Assembly (NCBI RefSeq): GCF_023149135.1
Contig: NZ_JAIWJX010000002.1
Coordinates: 1,240,001-1,304,000, forward strand
Origin: Fictibacillus marinisediminis
GTDB lineage: Bacteria; Bacillota; Bacilli; Bacillales; Fictibacillaceae
Reading direction: 5' to 3'
Length of the DNA stretch: 64,000 nucleotides
Numbering within the stretch: the stretch's first letter is position 1; the number at the start of each line of letters is the position of its first letter. The translations under genes and the position numbers were made by a program. Shown here piece after piece: positions 32,256 through 41,436 of this stretch. The notes under the pieces were generated by a model that searched no databases, was not told where the DNA came from, and worked only from the letters and a program-made list of their open reading frames with translations.

Positions 32256-34694
32256 ATGCAAAATATTAAATTTGTAACTGGTAACTTAAGAAAAGAACTT
32301 ACAGGTTTGATGAATGATGCAAGTTCTATTTATATTCTTACCTCATTTATTATGAAATCAGGAGTCAGCTTGCTGGCTCCGTTTTTAAAAGAAGCAGTGG
32401 ACAGAGGTGCGGAAGTCAGGATATGTACAGGAGATTATTTATTCGTCACTCAACCGGATGCTCTTGAAATGCTGCTGGAAATTAACCCGAAAATTGAAAT
32501 ACAGCTTTATCGAAGCAATGGGCGTTCTTTTCATCCAAAGGCTTATTTGTTCCAAAATGAGGATGGCGATGGTTCTTTTATTGTAGGTTCGTCCAACTTA
32601 TCCAATTCTGCTTTAACGAGTGGTGTGGAATGGAACCTGATGATTAATAATGAAGTAGATCAAGAGGTTTACCAGGAAGCTCTTGATGCGTTTATTAAAA
32701 CTTTTCATCATGAACAAACAATCACTATTAATAAGGAAACTTTAAAAGATTATCGTAATGAATATGAGAACTACCATGAAAGGCATCCAGATTTACTGCG
32801 CCAATGGACAAAATCTGAAGAAGAGGTTTTGACATTGCCAATCCTTATTGAGCAACCGGAAATTATTAAGGAATCTCCAGTTGTTTATGGACAGTTAACC
32901 CCCCGGCAGGCTCAGAAGGAAGCTCTTGAAATGCTGAGCACTACGCTGGAAGAAGGCTACAGTAAAGCAATGGTGGTTATGGCAACTGGACTGGGAAAAA
33001 CATATCTTGCTGGATTTTTTGCTCAGGATTTTAAGCGAATTCTTTTTGTTGCTCATCGGGAAGAAATTCTTGGACAGGCAAGAAACTCCTTTCGGAATAT
33101 AATGCCCGAACGTTCCATGGGTCTTTATTATGGAAAGGAAAAAGAGGGTGAAGCAGATTGTGTTTTTGCTTCCATTTATACGCTTGGTATTCATCGTCAT
33201 CTTGCCAGTTTTGATCCCAATGATTTTGATTTGATTATTGTGGATGAATTCCATCACGCAGCAGCAGGATCCTATCAAAAAGTCATTAATTATTTCCGGC
33301 CAAAGTTTTTGCTTGGTATTACCGCAACACCTGACCGGATGGATGGCAAGGATGTGTACGCCATTTGTGAAGGAAACGTCGCGTATCAGCTTCATTTTAT
33401 AGAAGCTATTCAAAAGCAGTGGTTGGCACCTTTTCACTATTATGGAGTCTATGATGATACAGACTACTCCCAAATCACATGGCTCGGTACACGCTATGAT
33501 GAGGAAGAGCTTACATTGATACAATTGCGTGATGAGATGGCAGATAAAGTACTTGAGGCTTGGAGAGCTCATAAGCAAACAAGAACTATTGCCTTTTGTT
33601 CCTCTATCCGGCAGGCCAACTTTCTATCGAATTATTTTAATCGTAAGGGATATCGCACAGTTAGCCTTAACTCTAAGACGGTTGGAATTACACGCGGGGA
33701 AGCCATTCAGCGGTTAGACATGGGAACCATCGATATTATTTTTACGGTAGACTTATTCAACGAGGGTGTCGACATTCCTTCTGTTGATACACTGCTTTTT
33801 GTCCGTCCGACGGAATCACTGACCGTGTTCACTCAACAGGTAGGTCGGGGATTGAGGCTGTTTGCCGGCAAAGATCACTGCGTCATTATTGATTTGATTG
33901 GTAACTATCGTAATGCAGATATTAAGCTTCAATTGTTTAATACGGAACCTGCAGAAGTAAAGAACGGAAAGAAAGCCGCTATACCTTCTGTACCTTCTGG
34001 CTGTGAATTGAATATTGAATTGGCAGCAGTTAATTTGCTCGATGAACTAAATCGAAAACGTCAGCCTAGGAAGGATAAAATTTTCGGGGATTACATTGAA
34101 CTAAAGAAAGAACTTGGAAGACGGCCAACTTATTTGGAGCTTCATTTACAAGGTAGATCAAACAGCAGAGAATACAAGCAGGAATTTAAATCTTATGCAG
34201 GTTTTCTATATTGGGCGGATGATCTGACAAATGAAGAAAAGAAAGCGTTTGTGGATAACGAAGACTGGCTGGTTGAAGTTGAAAGTACCGGTATGGCGAA
34301 AAGCTATAAGATGGTGGTTTTGGACTACATGCTCAGCAGGGGAGCGAACAATTGGCTAAACCCGGTTACACCTAAAGACGTTGCTCCATACTTCCATTAT
34401 TATTTGACGGAAAAGGAGTATCGAAAACGTATCGACTTCTCGGATAAAGCATCTATACAGCTTTGGGAATTTGATGAACAAAAGGTAGGCAAGCTAATTG
34501 CAAATATGCCGATGACCAAGTGGAGTGGGAGTTCTAAGGGGTTGACGGAATTTAAAGAAGGTATCTTTGCAATAAGGATCGATCTTCCAGTGAGCCATAA
34601 TGAAATAGTTTATGAATGGACACGGCAGATATGTGAATATCGGCTGCACGAGCATTTTGAAAGAAAAGAAGAAAACTTAAAGCTGCTTGTTTAG
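32256..34694 (+). CDS. PLD-like nuclease domain fused to DEAD/DEAH helicase and DUF3427-like C-terminus
   Basis: This 812-residue cytoplasmic protein starts with a phospholipase-D-like domain (about 1-150) carrying HPKAYLF (His93, Lys95) and GSSNLSNSAL, one intact HxK catalytic half. A superfamily 2 helicase follows (about 210-560): Walker A ATGLGKT ends at 249, DEFHH at 330-334, TATPDRM near 355, and QQVGRGLR for motif VI. The last 200 residues resemble the DUF3427 region found in such proteins. A role in DNA repair or anti-phage defence is inferred, not shown. The start codon abuts the stop of the MazG-like NTPase gene. Confidence 0.82.
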   Translation: MQNIKFVTGNLRKELTGLMNDASSIYILTSFIMKSGVSLLAPFLKEAVDRGAEVRICTGDYLFVTQPDALEMLLEINPKIEIQLYRSNGRSFHPKAYLFQNEDGDGSFIVGSSNLSNSALTSGVEWNLMINNEVDQEVYQEALDAFIKTFHHEQTITINKETLKDYRNEYENYHERHPDLLRQWTKSEEEVLTLPILIEQPEIIKESPVVYGQLTPRQAQKEALEMLSTTLEEGYSKAMVVMATGLGKTYLAGFFAQDFKRILFVAHREEILGQARNSFRNIMPERSMGLYYGKEKEGEADCVFASIYTLGIHRHLASFDPNDFDLIIVDEFHHAAAGSYQKVINYFRPKFLLGITATPDRMDGKDVYAICEGNVAYQLHFIEAIQKQWLAPFHYYGVYDDTDYSQITWLGTRYDEEELTLIQLRDEMADKVLEAWRAHKQTRTIAFCSSIRQANFLSNYFNRKGYRTVSLNSKTVGITRGEAIQRLDMGTIDIIFTVDLFNEGVDIPSVDTLLFVRPTESLTVFTQQVGRGLRLFAGKDHCVIIDLIGNYRNADIKLQLFNTEPAEVKNGKKAAIPSVPSGCELNIELAAVNLLDELNRKRQPRKDKIFGDYIELKKELGRRPTYLELHLQGRSNSREYKQEFKSYAGFLYWADDLTNEEKKAFVDNEDWLVEVESTGMAKSYKMVVLDYMLSRGANNWLNPVTPKDVAPYFHYYLTEKEYRKRIDFSDKASIQLWEFDEQKVGKLIANMPMTKWSGSSKGLTEFKEGIFAIRIDLPVSHNEIVYEWTRQICEYRLHEHFERKEENLKLLV

Positions 34695-34731
34695 TAAAGT
34701 CATGGCCATGGTACCATGCCTTTATTTAAAT

Positions 34732-34762
34732 AAAAAAACGCAGCATACCGCTGCGTTTTTCC
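34732..34762. terminator. Bidirectional terminator after the PLD-helicase gene
   Basis: The stem AAAAACGCAGC pairs with GCTGCGTTTTT around ATACC. It serves the helicase gene and the convergent coiled-coil gene. Confidence 0.85.
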
Positions 34763-34763
34763 T

Positions 34764-35084
34764 TTAATGATTTTGTTCTTTGACACCAGCACCCTCAATT
34801 TTCTCCACAAACATCAAGAATACATTCCGCTTTTCCTCAAGCTTCTTTAATTGCAGCTTGAGCTCGTTGTATTTTTCTTCGAATGGTTCCTGGTAGGTGG
34901 ATTTGATGTTTCGGATCATTTCTTCGTTGATGGTGGATTGCAGGACTTGTTTGGTGATTCCGAATTTATAGGAATAGAGCTGAAGTTCTGTTTTTACCTT
35001 TTCGTACTCTTCATCAATTTCTCTCTTTTGGCTTTCCATCTCTTCTTTCCATTCAAGCAGAGCATCTTTTACATAGGGCTCCAT
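34764..35084 (-). CDS. Coiled-coil hypothetical protein
   Basis: This 106-residue, highly charged protein is almost entirely heptad-like helix (for example EWKEEMESQKREIDEEYEKV and LKLQLKKLEEKRN), so a coiled-coil dimer is likely. No cysteine, membrane segment or signal peptide is present. ATG 35084 follows AAGGAGG by seven bases. The family is not recognised and the function is unknown. It is convergent with the PLD-helicase gene and shares its terminator. Confidence 0.65.
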   Translation of the reverse strand: MEPYVKDALLEWKEEMESQKREIDEEYEKVKTELQLYSYKFGITKQVLQSTINEEMIRNIKSTYQEPFEEKYNELKLQLKKLEEKRNVFLMFVEKIEGAGVKEQNH

Positions 35085-35278
35085 TGTACTGCCTCCTTAT
35101 GGCCGTTCCTTTTTCAGCGTTTCTTTTTATGTACTCTATAACATATTTATAATGAGGCGTGTGGTTTGTGGGGGTGAAACGAGGAGATGACCATTTTTTT
35201 CCTTCGAAAAGGGTAAGAGAGGTTTCCGTAGAATACATACTGGGTTAGGAATCTTTTAAGCAAAGGGAGGCTTTCGTT

Positions 35279-35806
35279 ATGAAAAACCAAGCAAAGGAAA
35301 TGTATGACTATCATGCCTGGGCAAACGCAAAGATCTTTGAACGGCTAAAAGAACTTCCAGAGGAATTATACAAAAAAGAAATAAAGCCAAGCATTTTTCC
35401 ATCTCTTCAAATGGTAATGGTCCATATTTATCTCACGGATTCTCTTTGGCTGGAGATGATGAAAGGCAGAGATATGAAGGAAGTATGGGGTGCTAATGAC
35501 CAGGTGAGGGTGCAGGCAGAGGCCTGTACACTGGAGGAAATGGAAACGATGTACAGTGAGCTCAGCGAGAAATACAGAGCTTTTATCCAGCAAAACGACA
35601 TGGAAAAAGTTTTCACGGTTGATAACCCATACGCTGGTCTGCTTGACACCACGCCAACCGAAACCATCTTCCATATCTCCACTCACGGCAACTATCACCG
35701 CGGGAATGTAGCCGCAATGCTGCGGCAGGAGGGGCATCCGTCTGTCATGCAGGATTACGGATTATACTTATATGTGAACAGAAGCGGGTTTAAGAGTCCT
35801 GTTTAA
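35279..35806 (+). CDS. DinB-family protein (putative thiol S-transferase fold)
   Basis: This 175-residue four-helix-bundle protein has the DinB pattern: YDYHAWANAKIFERLKELP near the start, MVHIYLTDSLWLEMM (His49), and FHISTHGNYHRGNVAAMLRQ with His132, His135 and His139 as metal-ligand candidates. Members of the superfamily include bacillithiol S-transferases and damage-inducible proteins of unknown role. GGGAGG lies upstream of ATG 35279. It is monocistronic and the second of three DinB-fold genes in this window. Confidence 0.8.
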   Translation: MKNQAKEMYDYHAWANAKIFERLKELPEELYKKEIKPSIFPSLQMVMVHIYLTDSLWLEMMKGRDMKEVWGANDQVRVQAEACTLEEMETMYSELSEKYRAFIQQNDMEKVFTVDNPYAGLLDTTPTETIFHISTHGNYHRGNVAAMLRQEGHPSVMQDYGLYLYVNRSGFKSPV

Positions 35807-35816
35807 TCAAATCGTT

Positions 35817-35846
35817 TAGCCCTCTATTTTAGGGGGCTATTTTTAT
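35817..35846 (+). terminator. Terminator of the DinB gene
   Basis: The stem TAGCCCTC pairs with GGGGGCTA (one T-G pair), with a seven-base loop and TTTTT. Confidence 0.7.
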
Positions 35847-35904
35847 GTATACATCTTTTTCCCTTTAATTGTAAAATGGAGATAGAGAAAAATGGAGGTG
35901 CAAG

Positions 35905-36408
35905 ATGGCAGAACAAACAAGTTCACTTCAAATCCAGCCATGGGCTGACGGAGATCTCAACTTGCTGTATAAGTTGAATACGCCAGAGATGACGAAGCAT
36001 CTTGGCGGACCGGAAAGTGAGGAGTTGTTCCTTGGCCGCCATAAGCGTTATCTCGATCTAGGTGACAGGGGCTGTATGTACACGGTCATCCTGGATAATG
36101 GTGAAGCAGCAGGCTCGGTCGGTTATTGGGAAAGTGTCTGGGTGGATGAAACCGTCTATGAAATCGGCTGGAGTGTAGTACTGTCTCATCAGGGGAAGGG
36201 GATAGCGAGCCAAGCGGTTGCAGCGGCGATTACACAAGCGAAAGCTGAGAAAAAGCACAAGTTCCTTCACGCCTTTCCTTCGATCGGCAATAGGGCTTCC
36301 AATGCCATCTGCCGCAAGCTCGGCTTTATCTTCCTCAATGAATGTCAGTTTGAATATCCTCCCGGCAGCATGATGCAGTGCAACAACTGGCGTCTTAATC
36401 TTGAATAG
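35905..36408 (+). CDS. GNAT acetyltransferase, RimJ/RimL-like
   Basis: This 167-residue acetyltransferase resembles the RimJ/RimL branch. GSVGYWESVWVDETVYEIGW is the central strand pair, VLSHQGKGIASQAVAAAI is motif A (Q-G-K-G-I-A), and GNRASNAICRKLGF is the motif B region typical of this branch. It should transfer acetyl from acetyl-CoA to an amine; many paralogs act on small molecules instead of ribosomal proteins. ATG 35905 follows TGGAGGTG. It is monocistronic, with a hairpin downstream. Confidence 0.82.
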   Translation: MAEQTSSLQIQPWADGDLNLLYKLNTPEMTKHLGGPESEELFLGRHKRYLDLGDRGCMYTVILDNGEAAGSVGYWESVWVDETVYEIGWSVVLSHQGKGIASQAVAAAITQAKAEKKHKFLHAFPSIGNRASNAICRKLGFIFLNECQFEYPPGSMMQCNNWRLNLE

Positions 36409-36415
36409 ACTGTAT

Positions 36416-36445
36416 AAAAGAGCATCAGCAACGATGCTCTTTTTG
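36416..36445. terminator. Bidirectional terminator between GNAT and secreted protein genes
   Basis: The stem AAAAGAGCATC pairs with GATGCTCTTTT around AGCAAC, and T-runs are present on both strands. Confidence 0.8.
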
Positions 36446-36453
36446 TTGTTCTA

Positions 36454-36858
36454 TTAATCATAAGCATAGACCTTTGAATTCCCTCCAGTCCATTTCTTGA
36501 TATACAACTCCGCTTGTCCATCCGTTCCGTCTACATATTTACTAATATTGTGGTACACGACACAGCCTTTGCTATCAAATCCGATATTAGGGAAGCTAGG
36601 CTCATAGCCAGTCGGGTCTTTTTCTTCATAAGAGACCCAGTCATCCGGATTAAAAGGATCTTCCTCCATCAGCCGGTAGCTTCCTTCTTTACTGTTCTTG
36701 CTAAGGCAGAATTTAAAGCTTCCTCCGCCGGACTTGAAATTCTTGCTTTGCTTCGTAAAGACATCACTGCCCTGGTAATCCCAGCCTGCATACGCGGTTG
36801 TCGGAATAAGCATGGAAAGTACAAAAAACACCAGAATGAAGCCTGATTTCTTTATCAC
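36454..36858 (-). CDS. Secreted hypothetical protein
   Basis: This 134-residue protein has a clear signal peptide (KKSGFILVFFVLSMLIPTTA, cleavage after AYA near residue 24). The mature part is rich in Gly, Ser, Lys and aromatic residues, with two cysteines (in FKFCLSK and KGCVVYH) that could form a disulfide. It looks beta-rich. It starts at GTG 36858 after GGAGGAGGTG. The family is not recognised and no function can be assigned. It is convergent with the upstream GNAT gene. Confidence 0.65.
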   Translation of the reverse strand: MIKKSGFILVFFVLSMLIPTTAYAGWDYQGSDVFTKQSKNFKSGGGSFKFCLSKNSKEGSYRLMEEDPFNPDDWVSYEEKDPTGYEPSFPNIGFDSKGCVVYHNISKYVDGTDGQAELYIKKWTGGNSKVYAYD

Positions 36859-37067
36859 TTTTCACCTCCTCCTATTGAAACATAGGGGTATGAGGTTACG
36901 ATGATTATTGGTTCGGCTTTTTGTGGTGTTTCATTGGACGAGATAGTTTGGATACGTTCATTGTATAAAAGAGGAAGAAATAAGAAAAGCAACTTAGTGA
37001 TCAAAAAGAGGATTTGGTAAAAGAATGTCAAAGTTTTGAATAATGAATAGATGGTGGAGGAAGAGTT

Positions 37068-38096
37068 ATGAACAAGCAGATTATTGAATACATACAATCG
37101 ATGGCCGCTGAAATTCATTTTTCAGGCTCGGTATTTGTAAAGCAGGGGGACCAAATCCTGGCAGATTGTAGTTTTGGACTGGCGAACCGTTCGGAGAAGA
37201 TGAACAATGTAAGTGATACAAAGTTTGGAATGGCGTCGGGCAGTAAGCTGTTTACGGCTATTGCGATTTGTCAGCTGGCTGAAGAGGGGCGACTGTCCTA
37301 TTATTCCTTATTGGGAGATTGTTTAAACCAGTCTTTCCCTCACTTTTCTCAGGAAATCACCATCCATCAATTGCTGACTCATACTTCAGGTATTCCTGAC
37401 TACTTTGATGAAGAAGTTATGGAAGATTACGAGGAACTATGGATCAACAAGCCGATGTATCACGTTCGTGGCCCGAAAGACTTTTTACCGTTGTTTCAAA
37501 ATGAAAAAATGAAGTACGATCCAGGAAGCAAGTTTCACTACAACAACGCGGGCTATATCTTGCTTGGCTTGATTGTTGAACAGGTTAGCGGAATGGCATT
37601 CACCGACTATGTAGAGAAAAATATATTTGAGAGAGTCGTAATGGATGCTGGTTACTTTGAAACGGACAGTCTGCCGTCCAAAGCAGCTTTAGGCTATATC
37701 GATCAAAGCGATGGAAGCTGGAAGACGAATATCTTCTCCTTGCCGGCAAAAGGAGGTCCAGATGGCGGGGCCTATATCACGGCATGCGGGATAATTCAGT
37801 TATGGGAGGCATTAACGGCAGGGAGGTTATTGGATAAACAGAACGTTCAACAGCTGCTTGCACCCCATATCCGTGTAGATGACTCAACTGCATATGGCTA
37901 TGGAATCTGGATGAAGACTGAAAAACATTCAGTGACTAAACACCTTTTGATGGGCTACGACCCAGGAGTGAATTTCCGAGCCGCCTTCTATCCGCATCCC
38001 TCACTCTGTATTTCTGTTTGCAGTAATCAGTCGGGAGGAGCGTTTGACATGATCAAAGGTATTGAGAGTGAACTAATGAAAGAGCTGACTTCTTAA
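37068..38096 (+). CDS. Serine hydrolase of the beta-lactamase/class C family
   Basis: This 342-residue protein has the penicillin-binding-protein-like serine hydrolase fold. The catalytic SxxK is SGSK (Ser57, Lys60), preceded by KFGMA. The second motif is YNN in FHYNNAGYILLG. The third motif, usually H/K-x-G, reads LMGYDPGVNF and is degenerate. ITIHQLLTHTSGIPDYFD is the typical family signature. There is no signal peptide or lipobox, so it is probably cytoplasmic; esterase or peptidase activity is possible, while beta-lactam hydrolysis is not implied. GGTGGAGG precedes ATG 37068. Confidence 0.82.
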   Translation: MNKQIIEYIQSMAAEIHFSGSVFVKQGDQILADCSFGLANRSEKMNNVSDTKFGMASGSKLFTAIAICQLAEEGRLSYYSLLGDCLNQSFPHFSQEITIHQLLTHTSGIPDYFDEEVMEDYEELWINKPMYHVRGPKDFLPLFQNEKMKYDPGSKFHYNNAGYILLGLIVEQVSGMAFTDYVEKNIFERVVMDAGYFETDSLPSKAALGYIDQSDGSWKTNIFSLPAKGGPDGGAYITACGIIQLWEALTAGRLLDKQNVQQLLAPHIRVDDSTAYGYGIWMKTEKHSVTKHLLMGYDPGVNFRAAFYPHPSLCISVCSNQSGGAFDMIKGIESELMKELTS

Positions 38097-38218
38097 ACAA
38101 AGGCTGTTTTCGTATAGATTGATGTTTTTTTAAAAGTGTACAAAAAAGTGAATTCATTGATTAAGAGAGGGGTCTGGTCCGAATTTGTTTCTATGGTAAA
38201 AGAACGGGAGAAGATGGA

Positions 38219-38707
38219 ATGAAAGCAAAAACGTTTTATATTATTTTAGGAATACTACTCCTAACGGGGTGTTCTTTATTTGCGACCGGGAAAGAGAATC
38301 TCACTTGGTATGATACTTCCTATGGTGCAATCCATAAAGGAGCGAAAGAAGAAGGAATTACGGAAGAAGATATAATGGGAAGAACCGAAATAGCGAGAGA
38401 TGTATTTATCTTCTACGAGAAGAAGGTTAGCGAGGGAGATGCTATAGGTGTCGTCAACATTGGTAAAAAGAATGGAAAATATACTTGGTATCGGTCTTCT
38501 CCTGAGATCCAAATAAAGAACCAGAAAAATAATTCCTCACCCTCTGTTCATTTCAAGGTAGATTCCCTGTCCAAACACAAGTATACGGTTTATCTGGGAA
38601 GAGCAAAATCAAACCTTCATGGGATTGATACGGTCAATGGAAATCGAGTTGCGCCTACCATTGATAAAAAGCGTCAGATCTATTACTTCATGGAGCCCAT
38701 TCGATAG
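38219..38707 (+). CDS. Lipoprotein of unknown function
   Basis: This 162-residue protein has a lipoprotein signal (MKAKTFYIILGILLLTGC, lipobox LLTGC with Cys18), so it should be anchored to the outer face of the membrane. The mature part is hydrophilic with beta-strand character and no further cysteine. GGGAGA lies eight bases upstream of ATG 38219. It is followed by a terminator. The family is not recognised; no neighbouring gene suggests a partner. Confidence 0.7.
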   Translation: MKAKTFYIILGILLLTGCSLFATGKENLTWYDTSYGAIHKGAKEEGITEEDIMGRTEIARDVFIFYEKKVSEGDAIGVVNIGKKNGKYTWYRSSPEIQIKNQKNNSSPSVHFKVDSLSKHKYTVYLGRAKSNLHGIDTVNGNRVAPTIDKKRQIYYFMEPIR

Positions 38708-38770
38708 CGAGAACGCAATAAAAAAGGGAAGGTAGAATCCTTGGCAACCATTCCGAAAAGAGCCTAAACA

Positions 38771-38812
38771 AAAGAGCAGTGCTGTTCCTTGGGGCGGCAC
38801 TGCTCTTTAATC
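38771..38812 (+). terminator. Terminator downstream of the lipoprotein gene
   Basis: A 12-base stem, AAAGAGCAGTGC with GCACTGCTCTTT, has a 14-base loop. It isolates the lipoprotein gene from the effector locus that follows. Confidence 0.75.
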
Positions 38813-38983
38813 TAGAGTTTTTCTTTAGCCTTAATAATCTTTAGTATAATGGTATTATTTGGGTTTTGGAGTTGGAAGGAAAGGGAATTAGAAAGTGGGA
38901 GTTTTTGGTAATATAGTCCAATACATACAGCCCTATTTCTTTTTTACAATAAAAAGAGAGAAGAAAGGCAGGAGAAGAAAGTA

Positions 38984-40120
38984 ATGAGTCGTGTAAATGT
39001 GAAACCGGATGAACTTAAGGCTCTCGCTTCCGATGTGGGCAAATTGGCAGCACAGAGCAATAAAATCAAAGCGAACTTACAATTAAATTATTATTCCATG
39101 CAAAGTAATGGCCAAGGGATAAATCTTTCAGCCATCAGTCCGCTGTATAACAGTCTCATTCAACAGATGGAGCATTATGGTACACTTTTACATAGTGCCC
39201 AAGATGTTGTAAAGAAAACGGAAACTAAATTTCGTGAGGCGGATCAGCAGTTGTTTAGTGCCGACGGCTTTACTAGTTTTTTGAGCGGTACTTTATTTGC
39301 GACAGTGAAACAGGGGGCTAGTTCTCTAAGCAAGGGTATTAAATATGGAAAAGTTACCGCGGCTCTATCAATAAGCCAGTATCTTAAATGGAAATATAAT
39401 TTTAATGCTGTATTTGACCCAGCTGGGCGAAAAGGAAAAGGAGCTTACACCCTTTCTGCACGAAATAGAAAAGATTTAGTGAAAATAGGCAAAATGTTAA
39501 AGCTAAATAAAGACGATGATGCTTTTGTGAAGTTTATTCGAAATGGTTTTAAATTTGAGGATTTAAAAACGTCAAGATCACAAATTAAAAAAGCGAAAGC
39601 ATCTATTTATAAATTACCGGATTTTGTGGCACATCAAGAATTTAAAATGGATCAATCTAAAATAGGGAATTTTGGGGCGATGAAGACACAAGCTTGGAAA
39701 AGCTTTAAATCGTCTTATGCTGATAGTGCAAAAAATCTAAACCCTATGAAGTGGAAAGAAGCATTTAAAGAGGTTGGAAAAGCAGGGAAGACACTCAAAG
39801 GTTTAGCGGTCGTAGGATCAGTATTATCCGTTGGGGGTAATATTATTGAATCTCAAAAAGACGGATTTCAGGCTATGGATACCGTAGACGTAGTAACTGA
39901 TTCAGCCGTGGATATGGGTTCAATTTCGGCTGCAGCTGCAACTGGGGCTGCGTTTGGCTCCTTCATTGCACCACCTGCTGGGACTGTTGCTGGAGCGGTA
40001 ATCGGGATGGGAGCATCCTATTTAATGAATGAGAAGATATTTGGGGGAGAAAGTGTTGTTAGTGGTACAAAAAAAGCCATAAAAGGAGTAACACATAAAC
40101 TTGCTTCTGTATTCTGGTAA
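38984..40120 (+). CDS. Candidate type VII secreted effector (WXG/LXG-like N-terminus, glycine-rich C-terminus)
   Basis: This 378-residue protein has an N-terminal helical hairpin of about 95 residues (VKPDELKALASDVGKLAAQS to VVKKTETKFREADQQL) like WXG100/LXG-type leaders, then a basic middle region. A hydrophobic C-terminal segment (about 305-350, AAAATGAAFGSFIAPPAGTV and following) resembles the membrane-active ends of some secreted toxins. There is no signal peptide. The next genes encode a membrane protein and two DUF5085-like proteins, which typically accompany LXG-type effectors. Toxin function is inferred. AGGAGAAG precedes ATG 38984. The locus appears more AT-rich than its neighbours. 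Confidence 0.6.
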   Translation: MSRVNVKPDELKALASDVGKLAAQSNKIKANLQLNYYSMQSNGQGINLSAISPLYNSLIQQMEHYGTLLHSAQDVVKKTETKFREADQQLFSADGFTSFLSGTLFATVKQGASSLSKGIKYGKVTAALSISQYLKWKYNFNAVFDPAGRKGKGAYTLSARNRKDLVKIGKMLKLNKDDDAFVKFIRNGFKFEDLKTSRSQIKKAKASIYKLPDFVAHQEFKMDQSKIGNFGAMKTQAWKSFKSSYADSAKNLNPMKWKEAFKEVGKAGKTLKGLAVVGSVLSVGGNIIESQKDGFQAMDTVDVVTDSAVDMGSISAAAATGAAFGSFIAPPAGTVAGAVIGMGASYLMNEKIFGGESVVSGTKKAIKGVTHKLASVFW

Positions 40121-40148
40121 TTAATTGTTGAGTTAGGTGGAGAAATCA

Positions 40149-40949
40149 ATGTGGAATATTAAAGAAGAAAATTTATCTGATTTTAAAATAACTAGTGAAA
40201 ATCGTCTGAGTCCTGGTAACACTCCAGGATTTATGATTGGAACAGCAGTTTGGTGTTCCCTCATTATATTCTTTTTCATTTTTGGTTTATTTAAGTTTGG
40301 ATGGGACGCTTATCCTACTAGATTCGAAAAAACAATAGTGCTGTCAGAGTTGGTTTTATACGGTCTGCAAATAATCTTGATTCTGTTTTTTTCTATACCT
40401 AAAATGGCATTCAGGTTTCAGAGATTGCAATTAATTGCTATTATTTACTTTGCATTCCAGAGTGCGACAATGGGATTCATGCCAGTAGTTATACATAAAG
40501 TTTTTGGTTATCCCACAAATTTACTAACTTTAATTTATGTGGGTTTACTAATTATAGGTGGGGTTATTGTTCATATCCTGTCTACACTTGTAACTTTTCA
40601 TCAAGCCGAAAAAGGTGCATTTAATGTTGGTGAAAATTCTTCTGGCTTCTTTAATAAGAAAATTATCAAGATAATAATTGGTTCGTTAATTTATGTTGTT
40701 TTATTATTACTTTTAATCTTTTCAACAAACTTTTCCAGTCTTTCATTAGGAAATATGTTCTTTTATACGATATTATCTGTTATTTTGTACACGGTTGCTA
40801 TCTCTTCAGCTGAGTTTCAACTATTGGCCTACTGTAAATTTAAGTTCCCCTCATTTATCATTTCTTGGGATGAACATCGAAAAGAAAATAAAGAGTTACC
40901 AAAAAGACCCGTTCGAAAAGCGAATAAAAAGAAAAAGAAACTAAGTTAA
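40149..40949 (+). CDS. Polytopic membrane protein, possible immunity protein
   Basis: This 266-residue protein has about six hydrophobic helices (beginning near residues 28-48, 63-82, 90-110, 117-140, 168-190 and 197-220) and a very basic C-terminal tail (KRPVRKANKKKKKLS). ATG 40149 lies six bases after GGTGGAG; an in-frame GTG at 40137 overlaps that site. It starts 28 bases after the candidate effector stop, so co-expression is likely. Membrane proteins in this position often give immunity against membrane-active effectors; this is inference from position only, as I do not recognise the family. Confidence 0.6.
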   Translation: MWNIKEENLSDFKITSENRLSPGNTPGFMIGTAVWCSLIIFFFIFGLFKFGWDAYPTRFEKTIVLSELVLYGLQIILILFFSIPKMAFRFQRLQLIAIIYFAFQSATMGFMPVVIHKVFGYPTNLLTLIYVGLLIIGGVIVHILSTLVTFHQAEKGAFNVGENSSGFFNKKIIKIIIGSLIYVVLLLLLIFSTNFSSLSLGNMFFYTILSVILYTVAISSAEFQLLAYCKFKFPSFIISWDEHRKENKELPKRPVRKANKKKKKLS

Positions 40950-40971
40950 TGGAACCAGGAGAGGAGCAGTC

Positions 40972-41436
40972 TTGTTGAAAGTACAATATAAATCTTTATC
41001 GCTATTAAACTTAATCAGTATTACTCAAGTGGTAAAAAAAGAGGAATGGCTGCTGCCGGCAATCGCCCTTAGGAGCCAGGTTGTTAACAATGGGGTCTAT
41101 CCAGTAGGACCGGTTCTTTTCAAAAACAAACCGTTAGAAGATGATCCTGATTCAGGAGAGTTTACCTATTGTGTACCTGTAAATGACCGGGTAGAACTAG
41201 AAAAAGGTTCTGCTTATGAATACATTGACGCCTTAGTCATTGAGGAAGCTCTATGCGTTCGTTTTACAGATGAAGACGGCAGCATAGAAGAAGTGTATCA
41301 ATTGATTCAAGAGACTGCGGAAAAGAATCATATTACACTCGATCCAAGCTTTTATCATGTTTGTTTGAATGTATTTGGAGAAACATGGCTGGATGTCTAT
41401 GCACCTATTGTAGAAGTAGGTGAGCCCGCCCTATGA
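40972..41436 (+). CDS. DUF5085-like protein, effector-locus partner
   Basis: This 154-residue cytoplasmic protein (starting at TTG 40972 or TTG 40975 after GAGGAG) has the alternating beta/alpha pattern of GyrI/SRPBCC-like DUF5085 proteins, with PVGPVLFKNKPLEDDPDSGE and a C-terminal FGETWLDVYAPI strand. In Bacillus such genes accompany LXG-type type VII effectors and may act as targeting factors or chaperones; that role is inferred from context. It overlaps the next gene, a diverged paralog, by four bases (ATGA). Confidence 0.6.
   Translation: MLKVQYKSLSLLNLISITQVVKKEEWLLPAIALRSQVVNNGVYPVGPVLFKNKPLEDDPDSGEFTYCVPVNDRVELEKGSAYEYIDALVIEEALCVRFTDEDGSIEEVYQLIQETAEKNHITLDPSFYHVCLNVFGETWLDVYAPIVEVGEPAL

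Noticed and set aside
33000..33578. Long minus-strand ORF (32895-33578) inside the PLD-helicase gene
   Set aside because: It is a shadow of the helicase coding strand, whose motifs are unambiguous.
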